A stretch of DNA of 64,000 nucleotides from Ilyomonas sp964249755 (GCA_964249755.1 CAXUDB010000003.1:434001-498000); one strand, 5' to 3'; positions 34,021 through 42,927 are shown, numbered from the stretch's first letter. A program made the numbers and translations. The notes: a model not told the origin generated them from the sequence alone.

Positions 34021-34587
34021 ATGAAAACTAAAATGGACACAAATGTAAATGACATTCTGCAATTTGGAAAGCATGCAAAAAACACGTTTAAAGAAGCTGT
34101 ACTTGTAGCTATCGGCAAAGACAGGTTAATGGGAAACACTGAAAAGGATTTTCTGGCTGAAGATGTCGAGGAAAATCTTTTTGATCTGTTCAATTTTAAT
34201 GGTAAAAATTATAATTGGCTTACTGAGTTGTGGGAGTACAAAAGCTTGATGATGGAGCTTCTTACCGTACTGGTGAAGCCAGGCATATCAGAAGGCTTGC
34301 CGATAAGGTTAGATGATGCAGTTAAGCGTTTGAGAAAACTATATTATTTTTTTGACGGACTTGACAGCGATAAAACCGAGGCATTCCTAGATTATATCCT
34401 GCTTACGCAATACCCCACTAGTTTAGATCAGCAGGAGAGAGAAAGAAGGCTGGCTAAATACACTTTCGCAAAACGAGATGAAGTTCCCGGCAACTTCTTT
34501 AACCAGGCGATATCCGAAGCACACAAAGAAGTAGTCCAACAGCAGCGCTACACAAACCTCTTTATTCATTCAAAAGCAAATCTTTAA
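34021..34587 (+). CDS. Unknown satellite protein, first rightward gene
   Basis: A 188-residue acidic helical protein (NVNDILQFGKHAKNTFKEAV, RLDDAVKRLRKLYYFFDGLD). No family recognised. A second ATG at 34033 could be the start. Five bases before the next gene. As the first gene after the control region it may serve in induction, interference or early replication, but that is position-based only. Confidence 0.6.
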   Translation: MKTKMDTNVNDILQFGKHAKNTFKEAVLVAIGKDRLMGNTEKDFLAEDVEENLFDLFNFNGKNYNWLTELWEYKSLMMELLTVLVKPGISEGLPIRLDDAVKRLRKLYYFFDGLDSDKTEAFLDYILLTQYPTSLDQQERERRLAKYTFAKRDEVPGNFFNQAISEAHKEVVQQQRYTNLFIHSKANL

Positions 34588-34591
34588 TACT

Positions 34592-34978
34592 ATGGAAGTA
34601 CAAAACAAAATACTTGATGCTGCCAGTGTGATACAGCAGCTCTCCAGTTGCATTGAAGTCAACCAACACAATGCGCAGTTCAGCAAGTTCGAGAAGTTTG
34701 ACGGCGAAGCTGTAATTCCACTTATGGAGCTCATGTTCGCCACGAAAGCAATATTCGTTTACCAGTCCCCTGCTGAGTTCGTGGACAATTTAATGGAACT
34801 GCTGGATAGCCATCTCTTCCGGAGTTCCTACAATAAGGATGAGCCCAATGAGGAACAGGTGACAATTAACCGAACAGACGGCGCCAATATGCTCTTCTGT
34901 GTGCAGCAGCTTATAATGCTGCTATGCAAATCGTTCACTGCCTTACAAGATTTTGAGTCAGCAACAGGAATGGTTTAG
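34592..34978 (+). CDS. Unknown satellite protein, second rightward gene
   Basis: A 128-residue helical protein (MEVQNKILDAASVIQQLSSC, PLMELMFATKAIFVYQSPAE). It follows the previous gene by four bases and is probably cotranscribed. No family recognised. Confidence 0.6.
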   Translation: MEVQNKILDAASVIQQLSSCIEVNQHNAQFSKFEKFDGEAVIPLMELMFATKAIFVYQSPAEFVDNLMELLDSHLFRSSYNKDEPNEEQVTINRTDGANMLFCVQQLIMLLCKSFTALQDFESATGMV

Positions 34979-35286
34979 CACTATCTTTTCATTTAATGTG
35001 CCAGCGATGTTCTAAACAGCGGTTTTACGATTTTCAATCACGCAAAGAGTGTAAATAAAAGTGTGACTTGTTCGTGCGATGAATGTGACTTCATCCTTTC
35101 AGACTTCAATTTCCTTTGCTTCATCATTCAGACAATGGTGTGCTCCTACTTTGCTCCATGTTTGCTCTATCATTCAAGCGATGTTGTTCAATCTTTGTTT
35201 ACAAACAAAAACCAAGCGTTAGTCTCTCTGCTTTTTGTTGTTTCAGTGGAAGCTGTTTATTAGTTATCAATCATAAAGTAAACATT
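34979..35286. other. Intergenic region before the regulator genes
   Basis: About 300 bases rich in TTTG/CTTTG motifs with no supported gene. The repeated TTTGTTT/CTTTGTT words recall the duplicated upstream element and may be promoter copies. Confidence 0.3.
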
Positions 35287-35628
35287 ATGCGTATCAAAGA
35301 CAGCAGTTATCAGGAAATTCTCCATAACTGCGAAGAGAATTTCTTTTTCGCGTGGTTAGAATCCTCGTTAAAAATTGTTGCGTCTTTGTTGCGAGATTGT
35401 TGTATTCCCTCTCTTTTAATACTCCTCCTTTGCATTAGGATTACAACAAGTTTGACTGTTCTCATTTTGTTCTTTGTTTGTTCTAAAACAACAACACATC
35501 AATGTGTTCTTTGCTTTTTGTTGATTTAGCCGAAGTGGTCAATTAGCTTTTAATCATAAAACGAATATTATGCGTATCAAAGACACCATTTATCAGGAAA
35601 TTCTCGACAACCGTGAACTGCGCTTGCG
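35228..35628 (+). repeat. Direct duplication of promoter plus gene start
   Basis: About 115 bases at 35228-35345 recur at 35511-35628 with a period of 283 bases and about 75-80% identity. They include a common CTTTTTGTTG upstream element, AATCATAAA, and the first codons ATGCGTATCAAAGACA. In the first copy the frame diverges after 12 codons into unrelated residues. Confidence 0.7.
35287..35529 (+). pseudogene. Truncated copy of the following small regulator gene
   Basis: It starts MRIKDSSYQEILHNC, nearly the same as the next gene (MRIKDTIYQEILDNR), then continues as Cys/Leu-rich sequence unlike any domain. The 5' part of the regulator gene and its upstream region seem to have been duplicated. 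The first copy is probably non-functional, or a decoy promoter/leader. Confidence 0.5.
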
Positions 35629-35803
35629 AATTGCAGTTGCGCTCGACATCAGCGAACCTGCTGTGATCTCAGCAGCTAAAAAGAAAGGCGCATCCTTGCA
35701 GCGATATCACGCTATCGAGGTACTGCAACAAAAAGGATATAAGCTGGAGGATATTTTCGAGATTCAAAAGGTATTTAGGCACCAGGCGCCACTCGCATCC
35801 TAA
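35570..35803 (+). CDS. Small HTH regulator of the satellite
   Basis: 77 residues; RLRIAVALDISEPAVISAAK reads as a helix-turn-helix, and the rest (YHAIEVLQQKGYKLEDIFEI) is helical. Likely a Cro-like regulator. It sits ahead of the excisionase-like gene, as such regulators do in satellites and phages. Confidence 0.65.
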   Translation: MRIKDTIYQEILDNRELRLRIAVALDISEPAVISAAKKKGASLQRYHAIEVLQQKGYKLEDIFEIQKVFRHQAPLAS

Positions 35804-35839
35804 TCTCACTTAAAAGCACATCCGTAAAACAGGTATGAG

Positions 35840-36124
35840 ATGGAAACGGTTTTATTGTCAATAACGAAGAGCGAATTGCAACAATTGATTGCAGAAGCGG
35901 TGACGGCCTGCTTGCGTGCAAATCAACCGTTGGCCCAAACACCACAACGAACAGGAAATGCGACCCGGAAGCAGGCTGCGAAGTATCTGGGCATTACGCT
36001 TCCAACGCTTCATAAGCATACTAAAGCAGGTAGTGTGAAAGGAAACTATGTTGGTATTCGTGTTCTTTATCGATGGGAAGACCTTGATGCAGCAATGTCT
36101 GTGATAAATGCAAAAAGAAAATAG
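35840..36124 (+). CDS. Excisionase-like helix-turn-helix protein
   Basis: 94 residues: an N-terminal helix (ITKSELQQLIAEAVTACL) followed by an HTH_17/MerR-like domain, TRKQAAKYLGITLPTLHKHT, then a wing (NYVGIRVLYRWEDLDAAM). This is the common Bacteroidota excisionase/AlpA-like form. Together with the integrases it probably promotes excision or regulates the operon. Confidence 0.8.
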   Translation: METVLLSITKSELQQLIAEAVTACLRANQPLAQTPQRTGNATRKQAAKYLGITLPTLHKHTKAGSVKGNYVGIRVLYRWEDLDAAMSVINAKRK

Positions 36125-36131
36125 CTTACTC

Positions 36132-36494
36132 ATGATACGGAATAAAACAATTGCGGAAACAATAGAAAGTACCCGGGAAGATCATGTACTCAGTCATGAA
36201 GATATGGCTAAGCTGCTCGGTATCGAGGTGTTTCTATTAAAAGCATTCGCAAACGGAACCGCAATTCCAAACGATGCCTTTTGTGATCAATGGCGGGAGG
36301 AGTTTGGTTTTGACATACAGGTGAAAAAGAGTAATGAACAACGTTTGCATGTTGCTGCACAGATAACGTCAGGTATACTTGCCGGCGTATTTGCAAGAAA
36401 CGACACATTGCCTCTATCCGGTATTCGCTCAATCGCTGAAAAAGCAATTGTCGCGACAGATCATTTAATCGACAGAATAAGCATTGATTCTTAA
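36132..36494 (+). CDS. XRE-like HTH protein of the satellite
   Basis: About 120 residues; residues 10-50 contain LSHEDMAKLLGIEVFLLKAF, a Cro/CI-like HTH, and the C-terminal part is helical (AAQITSGILAGVFARNDTLP). The frame is open from an ATG at 36108 that overlaps the previous gene by 17 bases; I prefer ATG 36132. Directly upstream of the primase-helicase gene. Confidence 0.65.
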   Translation: MIRNKTIAETIESTREDHVLSHEDMAKLLGIEVFLLKAFANGTAIPNDAFCDQWREEFGFDIQVKKSNEQRLHVAAQITSGILAGVFARNDTLPLSGIRSIAEKAIVATDHLIDRISIDS

Positions 36495-36527
36495 CTGATG
36501 CATTCACATAAATAAATCACGTACTCT

Positions 36528-38993
36528 GTGGCAGAAGAGACGCTAATAAAGCATGATGGACCACTTAACATAGCGGTCGGCAAGAACAGGAGAGAAATTA
36601 ACTGGAAGAACCGGGAATGGCAGTGGAGCGACTTGGTGAAGAAGCTAAGCACCACCCACCGGACTGCGGAGACCATTACCGAATATTTAGCTGCAAATCG
36701 TGCGCGGCAGGATGAGATCAAGGACATCGGCGGCTTTGTGGGTGGCTACCTATCCGGCGGCAGGCGCAAAGCCGGTAATGTGTCGTTTCGCCAGATCATC
36801 ACGCTCGATCTGGACCATGCAACGTCAGACGTGTGGGACAGCTTTACCCTGCTATATGGCAATGCGGCTGCTTTATACACTACGCACAAGCATACGCCAC
36901 AAGCACATAGATACAGGCTTTTGATTCCGTTAGACCGCGAAGTGCAGCCGGATGAATATGAAGCCATCTCAAGGCGCTTAGCAGGCAACCTGGGCATCTC
37001 TCTATTCGATCATACAACCTTCGAGCCTTCGAGGCTCATGTACTGGCCTTCGACCGCAAAAGATGGGGAATATATATTCGAGTACCAAGACGGAGAATGG
37101 TTAAGTGCGGATGAAGTATTGTCTACTTATCGCGACTGGAGAGACACAAGTGAATGGCCGGTGAGTGAACGTATCGGTGCCATCGTGAAACGGCACATGC
37201 AGAAACAGGGCGATCCGCTTGAGAAGCCGGGTATCATTGGTGCTTTCTGTCGGACTTATGGTATAAGAGATGTTATTGAGAAATTCCTGTCCGACGTGTA
37301 TGATACTACCGACATAGAGGGAAGATACACGTACAAAGAAGGCAGTACTGCAGCTGGATTAGTGGTTTACGATGATAAGTTCGCTTTCAGCCATCACGGC
37401 ACGGACCCTACCAGCGGCAAGCTCTGCAACGCATTCGACCTGGTACGCATTCACCGCTTCGGCTTGCAAGATGATGACGCAAAAACTGATACGCCGAATA
37501 ATAAGCTGCCTTCTTATGTGGCAATGCAGGATTTTGCTGCACAGGATAAAGAGGTGAGGAAGCTGCTGGGAGTCGAGAGAATGAAGGATGCTGCAAATGA
37601 TTTCGGAGTTGTAGAAACTAATGATGACGAGAACGAAGTCGAGTGGATGGATAAACTAGATGTTGACCGGAAAGGAAACTACTATCCAACCATCGACAAC
37701 ATTGTATTAATTCTCGAAAATGATTCTTACTTCAAAGGCAAACTGGGATACGACGATTTCGAGAGGTGTGAGGTGGCGTTAAAGGATCTGCCATGGCGAA
37801 GTATTGATCATTATAGCCGGCGGTTGGTGGATAAGGATGACGCGAATATTCGACATTTTATTGAGAAGAAATATGGGATCCATAGTGCTTTGAAGGTAAA
37901 AGATGCCTTGGATATCGTGATGGATCATCACCGCTTTCATCCAGTGAGAGATTACTTAAACGCTTTAGAGTGGGATGGCGAAGAAAGGTTGGAAACGTTG
38001 TTTATTGATTACATGGGTGCAGAAGATAATTTATATACACGAGTAGTGACTAAAAAAGCATTGGTGGCAGCTGTAGCACGTGTGTATGCGCCGGGGACGA
38101 AATTTGATCACGTAACGGTATTGGTCGGTCCAGAAGCAGCGCAGAAAAGCACAATTCTTCGTAAGCTTGGCAAAACTTGGTTTAGTGATAGTTTCAATTT
38201 CGAAATGTTGAAACGTGGTAAGGAAGCAGCAGAACAGCTTCAAGGCGTGTGGATTATCGAAATACCAGAACTGAAGGGCTTTAATAACGCCGATGATCAG
38301 TCCATTAAAAACTTCATCACTAAAGAATCAGACATATTTCGGATATCGTACGATAAACGGATCTCAAAATTCGAGCGTCAGTGTGTATTCTTTGGTAGTT
38401 CTAATGAACAAACGTTCTTGCGGAATAACGGAGGTGATCGCCGTTTTTGGCCAATACAAGTACTTGCGCAGCCGAAAACAAAAGATCTTAATAAGTTAGT
38501 ATCAAATGAAGTGGACCAGGTGTGGGCGGAGGCAGTAGAGCTTTTTAGGAAAGGCGAGCAAATGTACCTAACTCCAGAGATTGAATTGCTAGCTAAGCAA
38601 GTTAGAGGAGAACATACACAAATTGATGATAGGCAAGGCACAATCGAACGATATCTAGATGTGCTGCTTCCGGAAAATTGGGATTCAATGGACATTGGTC
38701 AGCGCAGAATTTATTTGCAGGGCGATGAGTTGCAGGCAGAAGGGAAAGTCCGGAGAGATACCATTTGTGTCGTGGCCATATGGTGTGAAGTATTAGGAGG
38801 CAGCATGAGAGACATTAATGGATATAATACAAAGACGTTGCACCATGTAATGCAAAATATGAAGGGATGGCAAAGGGCTAAATCAAACAGACGATTTTCT
38901 CTATATGGGTTGCAGAAAGCATATGAACGAATTGAGACATTCGGAAAGGCAAGTGAGGGTATAAAACCTGCGATCACCTTCTCCGAAAACTGA
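36528..38993 (+). CDS. VapE-type primase-helicase (Pri-Rep)
   Basis: 821 residues, GTG start. The N-terminal part resembles an archaeo-eukaryotic-type primase: ITLDLDHA with Asp94/Asp96, the basic motif HRYRLLIPL (127-135) and SRLMYWPS (168-175). The C-terminal part is a D5/VapE (PF05272-like) superfamily 3 helicase with Walker A GPEAAQKS (534-541), Walker B VWIIEIPE (574-581) and FFGSSNEQTF to GGDRRFWPI (621-643). It would prime and unwind at the iteron origin directly behind it. The gene type is the replication hallmark of many phage satellites. Confidence 0.88.
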   Translation: MAEETLIKHDGPLNIAVGKNRREINWKNREWQWSDLVKKLSTTHRTAETITEYLAANRARQDEIKDIGGFVGGYLSGGRRKAGNVSFRQIITLDLDHATSDVWDSFTLLYGNAAALYTTHKHTPQAHRYRLLIPLDREVQPDEYEAISRRLAGNLGISLFDHTTFEPSRLMYWPSTAKDGEYIFEYQDGEWLSADEVLSTYRDWRDTSEWPVSERIGAIVKRHMQKQGDPLEKPGIIGAFCRTYGIRDVIEKFLSDVYDTTDIEGRYTYKEGSTAAGLVVYDDKFAFSHHGTDPTSGKLCNAFDLVRIHRFGLQDDDAKTDTPNNKLPSYVAMQDFAAQDKEVRKLLGVERMKDAANDFGVVETNDDENEVEWMDKLDVDRKGNYYPTIDNIVLILENDSYFKGKLGYDDFERCEVALKDLPWRSIDHYSRRLVDKDDANIRHFIEKKYGIHSALKVKDALDIVMDHHRFHPVRDYLNALEWDGEERLETLFIDYMGAEDNLYTRVVTKKALVAAVARVYAPGTKFDHVTVLVGPEAAQKSTILRKLGKTWFSDSFNFEMLKRGKEAAEQLQGVWIIEIPELKGFNNADDQSIKNFITKESDIFRISYDKRISKFERQCVFFGSSNEQTFLRNNGGDRRFWPIQVLAQPKTKDLNKLVSNEVDQVWAEAVELFRKGEQMYLTPEIELLAKQVRGEHTQIDDRQGTIERYLDVLLPENWDSMDIGQRRIYLQGDELQAEGKVRRDTICVVAIWCEVLGGSMRDINGYNTKTLHHVMQNMKGWQRAKSNRRFSLYGLQKAYERIETFGKASEGIKPAITFSEN

Positions 38994-39208
38994 TAAACGC
39001 AAATAAACGCCTGTAAACGCTAAGCGTTTATCTTAAAAAGCAATGTGGGTGGGGGTTGCAGGATACATAAACGCAATAAACGCTATTTTTATAAAAGAGT
39101 AAAAAGGATAATTAGGGAGGACAGTATATATTAGATATAACACATGTACTCCCTAATTACGATATAAAAAGGTCTGGGGAATTTGCGTTCACTGCGTTTA
39201 GCGTTTAT
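38993..39208. other. Iteron replication origin candidate
   Basis: An array of (A/G)TAAACGC octamers: direct copies at 38993, 39003 and 39013 (10-base phase), an inverted copy at 39024-39031, and further direct copies at 39067 and 39076. Then come about 100 AT-rich bases containing an 11-bp inverted repeat (39109-39119 with 39149-39159, TAATTAGGGAG). Inverted copies follow at 39194 and 39201-39208, with a partial one at 39185. Opposed iteron blocks around an AT-rich core, immediately 3' of the replication gene, is the SaPI origin layout. Confidence 0.75.
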
Positions 39209-39334
39209 CGGTCGAAACTGAAGATAATGAAGACAAAAGGGACTTGGTATGAATGATCTAAAGCATCGAAATAGCTGTGACCGGCAGAGGGTACGAGGGT
39301 CGATAAGTGACTGGCACGAAGCGACTATGCATCA

Positions 39335-39533
39335 CATACCCCCGGCCCGGTCTGGGTCCTCCCGGAGACCTTTCAAATGCGGCGGCGGGAAGCCCCAGAA
39401 ATTCTTTAGTTACGGGTTTTTTTTAAGTCCGCACTTCTCCCCGCACTTTTAGATTATAGATCATTCAGAATGAAAAAGTTAAGTAACGGGACTGGTAAAA
39501 TTTTATAGTAACAAAAAAAGTAAGTCCGCACTT
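39335..39533. other. GC-rich segment and AAGTCCGCACTT repeats, cos/pac candidate
   Basis: A GC-rich block near 39340-39385 (with CCCCCGGCCCGG and GGTCT/AGACC ends) is followed by AAGTCCGCACTT at 39425-39436, CCGCACTT at 39441-39448 and AAGTCCGCACTT again at 39522-39533, 20 bases before the TerS-like gene. Terminase recognition sites commonly lie just upstream of terS and contain short repeats. No known cos sequence is matched; a 67-codon frame across this region is not credible as a protein. Confidence 0.4.
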
Positions 39534-39552
39534 TACAAGGAAAGAAAGAGCT

Positions 39553-40197
39553 ATGGCAAAAAAGAAACAACAAGAGCAGGAAATATCAATCAGAGCTTAT
39601 GCAGCTCTGTTGAAAGTTAACGAAAAGACTGTTCGCAAAGCTAGAGATAGCGGCTTATTGGGAAAAGGTTACAATGGCTTGACAGCTAAGATTATTCCGT
39701 CACTGGCAGATAAAGCGTGGGGAGATAATCAGAAGATCATCAAACCAAAAGCCGGTGTTAGCAGAGCAAAAGCTATTAAGAAGTTGGAAGAAAAGGAACG
39801 GAAAAAAGCTGACGTGTTAGATAAGTCAGTCGATCTTCCTCAGAAGCTCGACAAGATGTCGACACAAGAATTGCTTTCCTACATCGAGGTAACGACTGAT
39901 ATGCCGCTCATTTTAGCAATGCGATACCGCGAGATTATTGCTCTCGCACTAGACAAGATAAAGCTGCAAAAGGAAGAAGGGTTTCTAGTTGAGAAAGACC
40001 TGGTTTATAAGGAGCTATTCAGCTTTGGCACCCAACTGAAAAAAGCTTTGTTGAGTATACCGGGTAGAGTTATAGATGATATGCTGGCGGCTTCGAACAA
40101 AGTGGAAGCTATAAATATTCTGACAGTTGAATTGAATGAAGTGCTTCGCGTGTTTTCCGGAATGACTGAAGTGAAACAACAAGTGAATATCAAATAG
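39553..40197 (+). CDS. Small terminase subunit-like protein (Nu1/TerS type)
   Basis: A 214-residue protein with an N-terminal helix-turn-helix (ISIRAYAALLKVNEKTVRKA), a basic linker, and a helical C-terminal half. There the spacing LVEKDLVYKELFSFGTQLKK, LLSIPGRVIDDMLAASNKVE and a final long helix follows the Nu1/TerS pattern of a charged helix, an 'LPxR' step and a long helix. It would recognise packaging sites and guide a large terminase; no terL is present. Satellites often carry terS alone to divert packaging. Assigned by pattern, not by a strong motif. Confidence 0.55.
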   Translation: MAKKKQQEQEISIRAYAALLKVNEKTVRKARDSGLLGKGYNGLTAKIIPSLADKAWGDNQKIIKPKAGVSRAKAIKKLEEKERKKADVLDKSVDLPQKLDKMSTQELLSYIEVTTDMPLILAMRYREIIALALDKIKLQKEEGFLVEKDLVYKELFSFGTQLKKALLSIPGRVIDDMLAASNKVEAINILTVELNEVLRVFSGMTEVKQQVNIK

Positions 40198-40230
40198 CAA
40201 AAGTGAATTGACTCAATCAACTTATTAAGC

Positions 40231-40647
40231 ATGAAACTAAGAAGACCAACCAAGGAGATGACGGACCGAGGTTTTTACTTCGCCAGCGTAAATGAAGGAA
40301 AGAAGAATGTTTATACTCGACATAATGCAGACGGAACAACTATAAAGCAAGTGATTTTACCTGGTTGCAAGCTGAATGCATGTGTTCGGCAAACAAACAG
40401 TCGAGATCAGAATGAAGCTTCGCAGCTGGCTAAAGAAGGTTTGCGGCATGCAATAGCGATTCTTTCTACCTGCACCATGCTCCAAAATAAAAGAGCGCTA
40501 CTATCCGAGATAGAAGCACTTAACCGGGGTGATTTAACATTGTTGTTGTATGCCTACTTCATACTGAACACCGAAGACTGGCAGGTATTGGCGGATCGAA
40601 TAAAATCAGAGTATATGGATGATTTAATCTTAGCACTCCGAGAATAG
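40231..40647 (+). CDS. Tail assembly chaperone-like protein, copy 1
   Basis: 138 residues. The core NADGTTIKQVILPGCKLNAC, then SRDQNEASQL and LSEIEALNRGDLTLLLYAYF aligns with the next gene (GSSIKQLTLLDCKKTAQVRV, SRDYIEVARI, LTPSEVDRLSYRDF). The pattern of a short beta strand start, 'LTxxEVDxLSxxD' and a final helix is that of the E/41/14-type tail assembly chaperones encoded just before the tape measure. 30 bases after the TerS-like gene. Confidence 0.5.
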   Translation: MKLRRPTKEMTDRGFYFASVNEGKKNVYTRHNADGTTIKQVILPGCKLNACVRQTNSRDQNEASQLAKEGLRHAIAILSTCTMLQNKRALLSEIEALNRGDLTLLLYAYFILNTEDWQVLADRIKSEYMDDLILALRE

Positions 40648-40718
40648 AAGTGGCTGTTAGCGATGCGAGGCTTTATGCCTAACGCAAACAGAGATACACT
40701 ATCAGACATTTAGATAAA

Positions 40719-41072
40719 ATGTTCCTTCAAACTATCACACAAATGCAACAAGCAACATCAGACAATTTCTTTTTTGCAAATGATGCAGAGCAGGCGGAGG
40801 GCATTTACACGGCTGTCCTTCCGGACGGCAGTAGTATCAAACAACTAACGCTCCTGGATTGTAAAAAGACCGCGCAGGTAAGAGTTGCCAAAAGCCGGGA
40901 TTACATCGAGGTAGCAAGGATTACAAGGAATAAGGACAGTCAGGTCAGGGCACTTATTGCTATTTGCACCACGATTGAAGGTAACCGGCTTACCCCCTCC
41001 GAGGTTGACAGGCTTTCCTATCGCGACTTCATGAAACTCGCCTATGCATTCGATAAACTAACTTTCAAATAA
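40719..41072 (+). CDS. Tail assembly chaperone-like protein, copy 2
   Basis: 117 residues, paralogous to the preceding gene over about 85 residues, with TPSEVDRLSYRDFMKLAYAF near the end. It ends six bases before the tape-measure gene, the position of tail assembly chaperones in tailed phages. An ATG at 40743 is a second possible start. Such proteins coat the tape measure before tail-tube polymerisation. Confidence 0.55.
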   Translation: MFLQTITQMQQATSDNFFFANDAEQAEGIYTAVLPDGSSIKQLTLLDCKKTAQVRVAKSRDYIEVARITRNKDSQVRALIAICTTIEGNRLTPSEVDRLSYRDFMKLAYAFDKLTFK

Positions 41073-41078
41073 ACAATT

Positions 41079-42917
41079 ATGGATAAAAATCTAAAAATTG
41101 CAATCCTGCTTTCCGCGGTAGATAAGGCTTCCGCCGTAATTGGTAAAGCATTCTCGAATGCCGAAAAGCATGCGAAAGCAGCCGACAGGGTAGCAAAGGC
41201 AACAAGCTCAATCGGCAATAGTTCACTCGTAGCCGGTGGCGCCGTAACCGCTTTCTTCGCTAAGACAGTTGCGGATGCCAGGGAAAGCGAGATCGCGCAA
41301 AAGAAGCTCATTACGGGCTTCCAGACGATGGGGAGCACAGCGGAGCAGGCGAAGAAGATGATCGCCTTTGCAGGCAACCAGGAATACAACTGGGGCGTTT
41401 CCGATGAGAACATCATGGACGTAATGGGCAAGCTTTCGACCTATAAGCGGACCATGACAGATGCCGCCATTGCCAACAACGTTTTTCAGCGTGCTACGCA
41501 GGCTTCTTTCGACCTTGCCGCTAAAGGCTTCGGCGATGCGATGGGTAACGCCAACTCTCTCGGTAAGGCTTTACAGAATCCGGCGCTGCAGGCCGGCGCT
41601 CTGACAAAGACCGGCACGCTTAACAAAGAGGATGTCACAGCAATCCGGAGGCTGCAACGGGCGAAAGGAATCGCGGCGGCACAGGAGTATATCTTGAAAA
41701 CCGTCGAAAAGCAGGCAAAAGGTGCAGCCGAAGCCACAGCGGATCCAGTAGAGCGGATCAAAATTGCAGCCGGCGAAGTGAGTGAAACCATCGGCGGCAA
41801 GCTTTTGCCCACGGTGAATAAATATACCAAGCTCATCATGGCGAATAAGGACAGGATTTTCGCCTGGCTGGACTCACATAGTGCGCTGATCAAACGGGTG
41901 GCAGCTGCCGGCGTTGCGCTTCTTGCTTTCGGTGGCATTATGAAGGGAGTGAGCTTTGTTTTTTCGGGCTTTTCTACGGCTTACAAAATAGCGGGAACGG
42001 TGGCGAAAGGCGGACAATTTATAAGAGGATTGACGGGCTTCGGATCTGAAGCGCTGGCGGCAGGCGAAAAGCTGAACAAGTTCCAAACGATAGGGCTCAA
42101 CACGCTGTCAAAGATGAAAACGATGGGCACGGGCATAAGCTCAGCCATGGATTCGGTAAGCGGGGCAATCGGTAAAGCAGGCTCTTTCCTGATGGCAAAT
42201 CCAATATATCTAATTATTGCGGCTATCGCTGTGGCTGCATTCCTGATCATCAAATACTGGAAACCGATATCCGCTTTCTTTGTCAATTTATGGAACAAAG
42301 TGAAAGAACCGGTGATGAAGTTTTGGGGGTGGATAAAACCTTACCTTCTCAATTTTACACCCATAGGTCTCATCATCAAATACTGGAAGCCACTCAGTAA
42401 CTTCTTTGTGAGTATCTGGGATAAAGTAAAGAATGTTTTTGTCAGTGCTTTCAACTGGATTAACAATCTCGCCGGAAGGTTCTGGCAGGCCGGTGTCAAT
42501 ATTGTAAAATCGGTTTGGGAAGGAATGAAAACCTTAGCCCACAAACCGGTTGAGCTGATTGCGGACATTACGAAAAAGATGAGAGAGTATTTGCCTTTCT
42601 CTCCAGCCAAAGCCGGCGCTTTCCGGGATCTTCACCGGGTCAAAATCGTGGAGACGATGGTAAAGAATATGCAGCCCGGACCTGCTGTACGAGCCATGAG
42701 TCAGGTGACGGAACGGATGCTGGGCCAGGCGCAAACAAGGGTACCAGTACATAGCAGTGGTGGAGGTGCGCAAACAGTTAGCTTCAACATCAATGTGAAC
42801 CTGAGTGGCAGAGCGACGAAGGAGGATGCCCGGGTGCTGACTTCGGAATTGAAAGGCGAGTTGAACAAGTGGTACCGGGACATGATGACGAACAAGAGCC
42901 GGGTAAGCTTCTCATAA
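41079..42917 (+). CDS. Phage tail tape-measure protein
   Basis: 612 residues. It opens MDKNLKIAILLSAVDKASAV, the typical tape-measure beginning, continues as a long helical, Ala-rich rod, has hydrophobic segments about 272-294 and 375-393, and Trp-rich repeats (KYWKPISAFFVNLWNKVKEP; KYWKPLSNFFVSIWDKVKN). The C-terminal EYLPFSPAKAGAFRDLHRVK and VSFNINVNLSGRATKED are those of P2/Mu-type tape measures. A full-length reading frame without damage. It sets tail length in phages; its presence without tube or baseplate genes is odd. Confidence 0.85.
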   Translation: MDKNLKIAILLSAVDKASAVIGKAFSNAEKHAKAADRVAKATSSIGNSSLVAGGAVTAFFAKTVADARESEIAQKKLITGFQTMGSTAEQAKKMIAFAGNQEYNWGVSDENIMDVMGKLSTYKRTMTDAAIANNVFQRATQASFDLAAKGFGDAMGNANSLGKALQNPALQAGALTKTGTLNKEDVTAIRRLQRAKGIAAAQEYILKTVEKQAKGAAEATADPVERIKIAAGEVSETIGGKLLPTVNKYTKLIMANKDRIFAWLDSHSALIKRVAAAGVALLAFGGIMKGVSFVFSGFSTAYKIAGTVAKGGQFIRGLTGFGSEALAAGEKLNKFQTIGLNTLSKMKTMGTGISSAMDSVSGAIGKAGSFLMANPIYLIIAAIAVAAFLIIKYWKPISAFFVNLWNKVKEPVMKFWGWIKPYLLNFTPIGLIIKYWKPLSNFFVSIWDKVKNVFVSAFNWINNLAGRFWQAGVNIVKSVWEGMKTLAHKPVELIADITKKMREYLPFSPAKAGAFRDLHRVKIVETMVKNMQPGPAVRAMSQVTERMLGQAQTRVPVHSSGGGAQTVSFNINVNLSGRATKEDARVLTSELKGELNKWYRDMMTNKSRVSFS

Positions 42918-42927
42918 GTTTAGAATT

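Noticed and set aside
35116..35529. 137-codon Cys/Leu-rich frame
   Set aside because: It passes through the duplicated gene start and low-complexity T-rich sequence; only the first codons resemble a gene.
39249..39452. 67-codon frame before the TerS-like gene
   Set aside because: Unstructured Pro/Arg/Ser composition produced by a GC-rich segment; more likely a packaging or regulatory site.
41079..42917. Large antisense frames within the tape-measure gene
   Set aside because: They are shadows caused by the Ala-rich codon pattern of the real gene.
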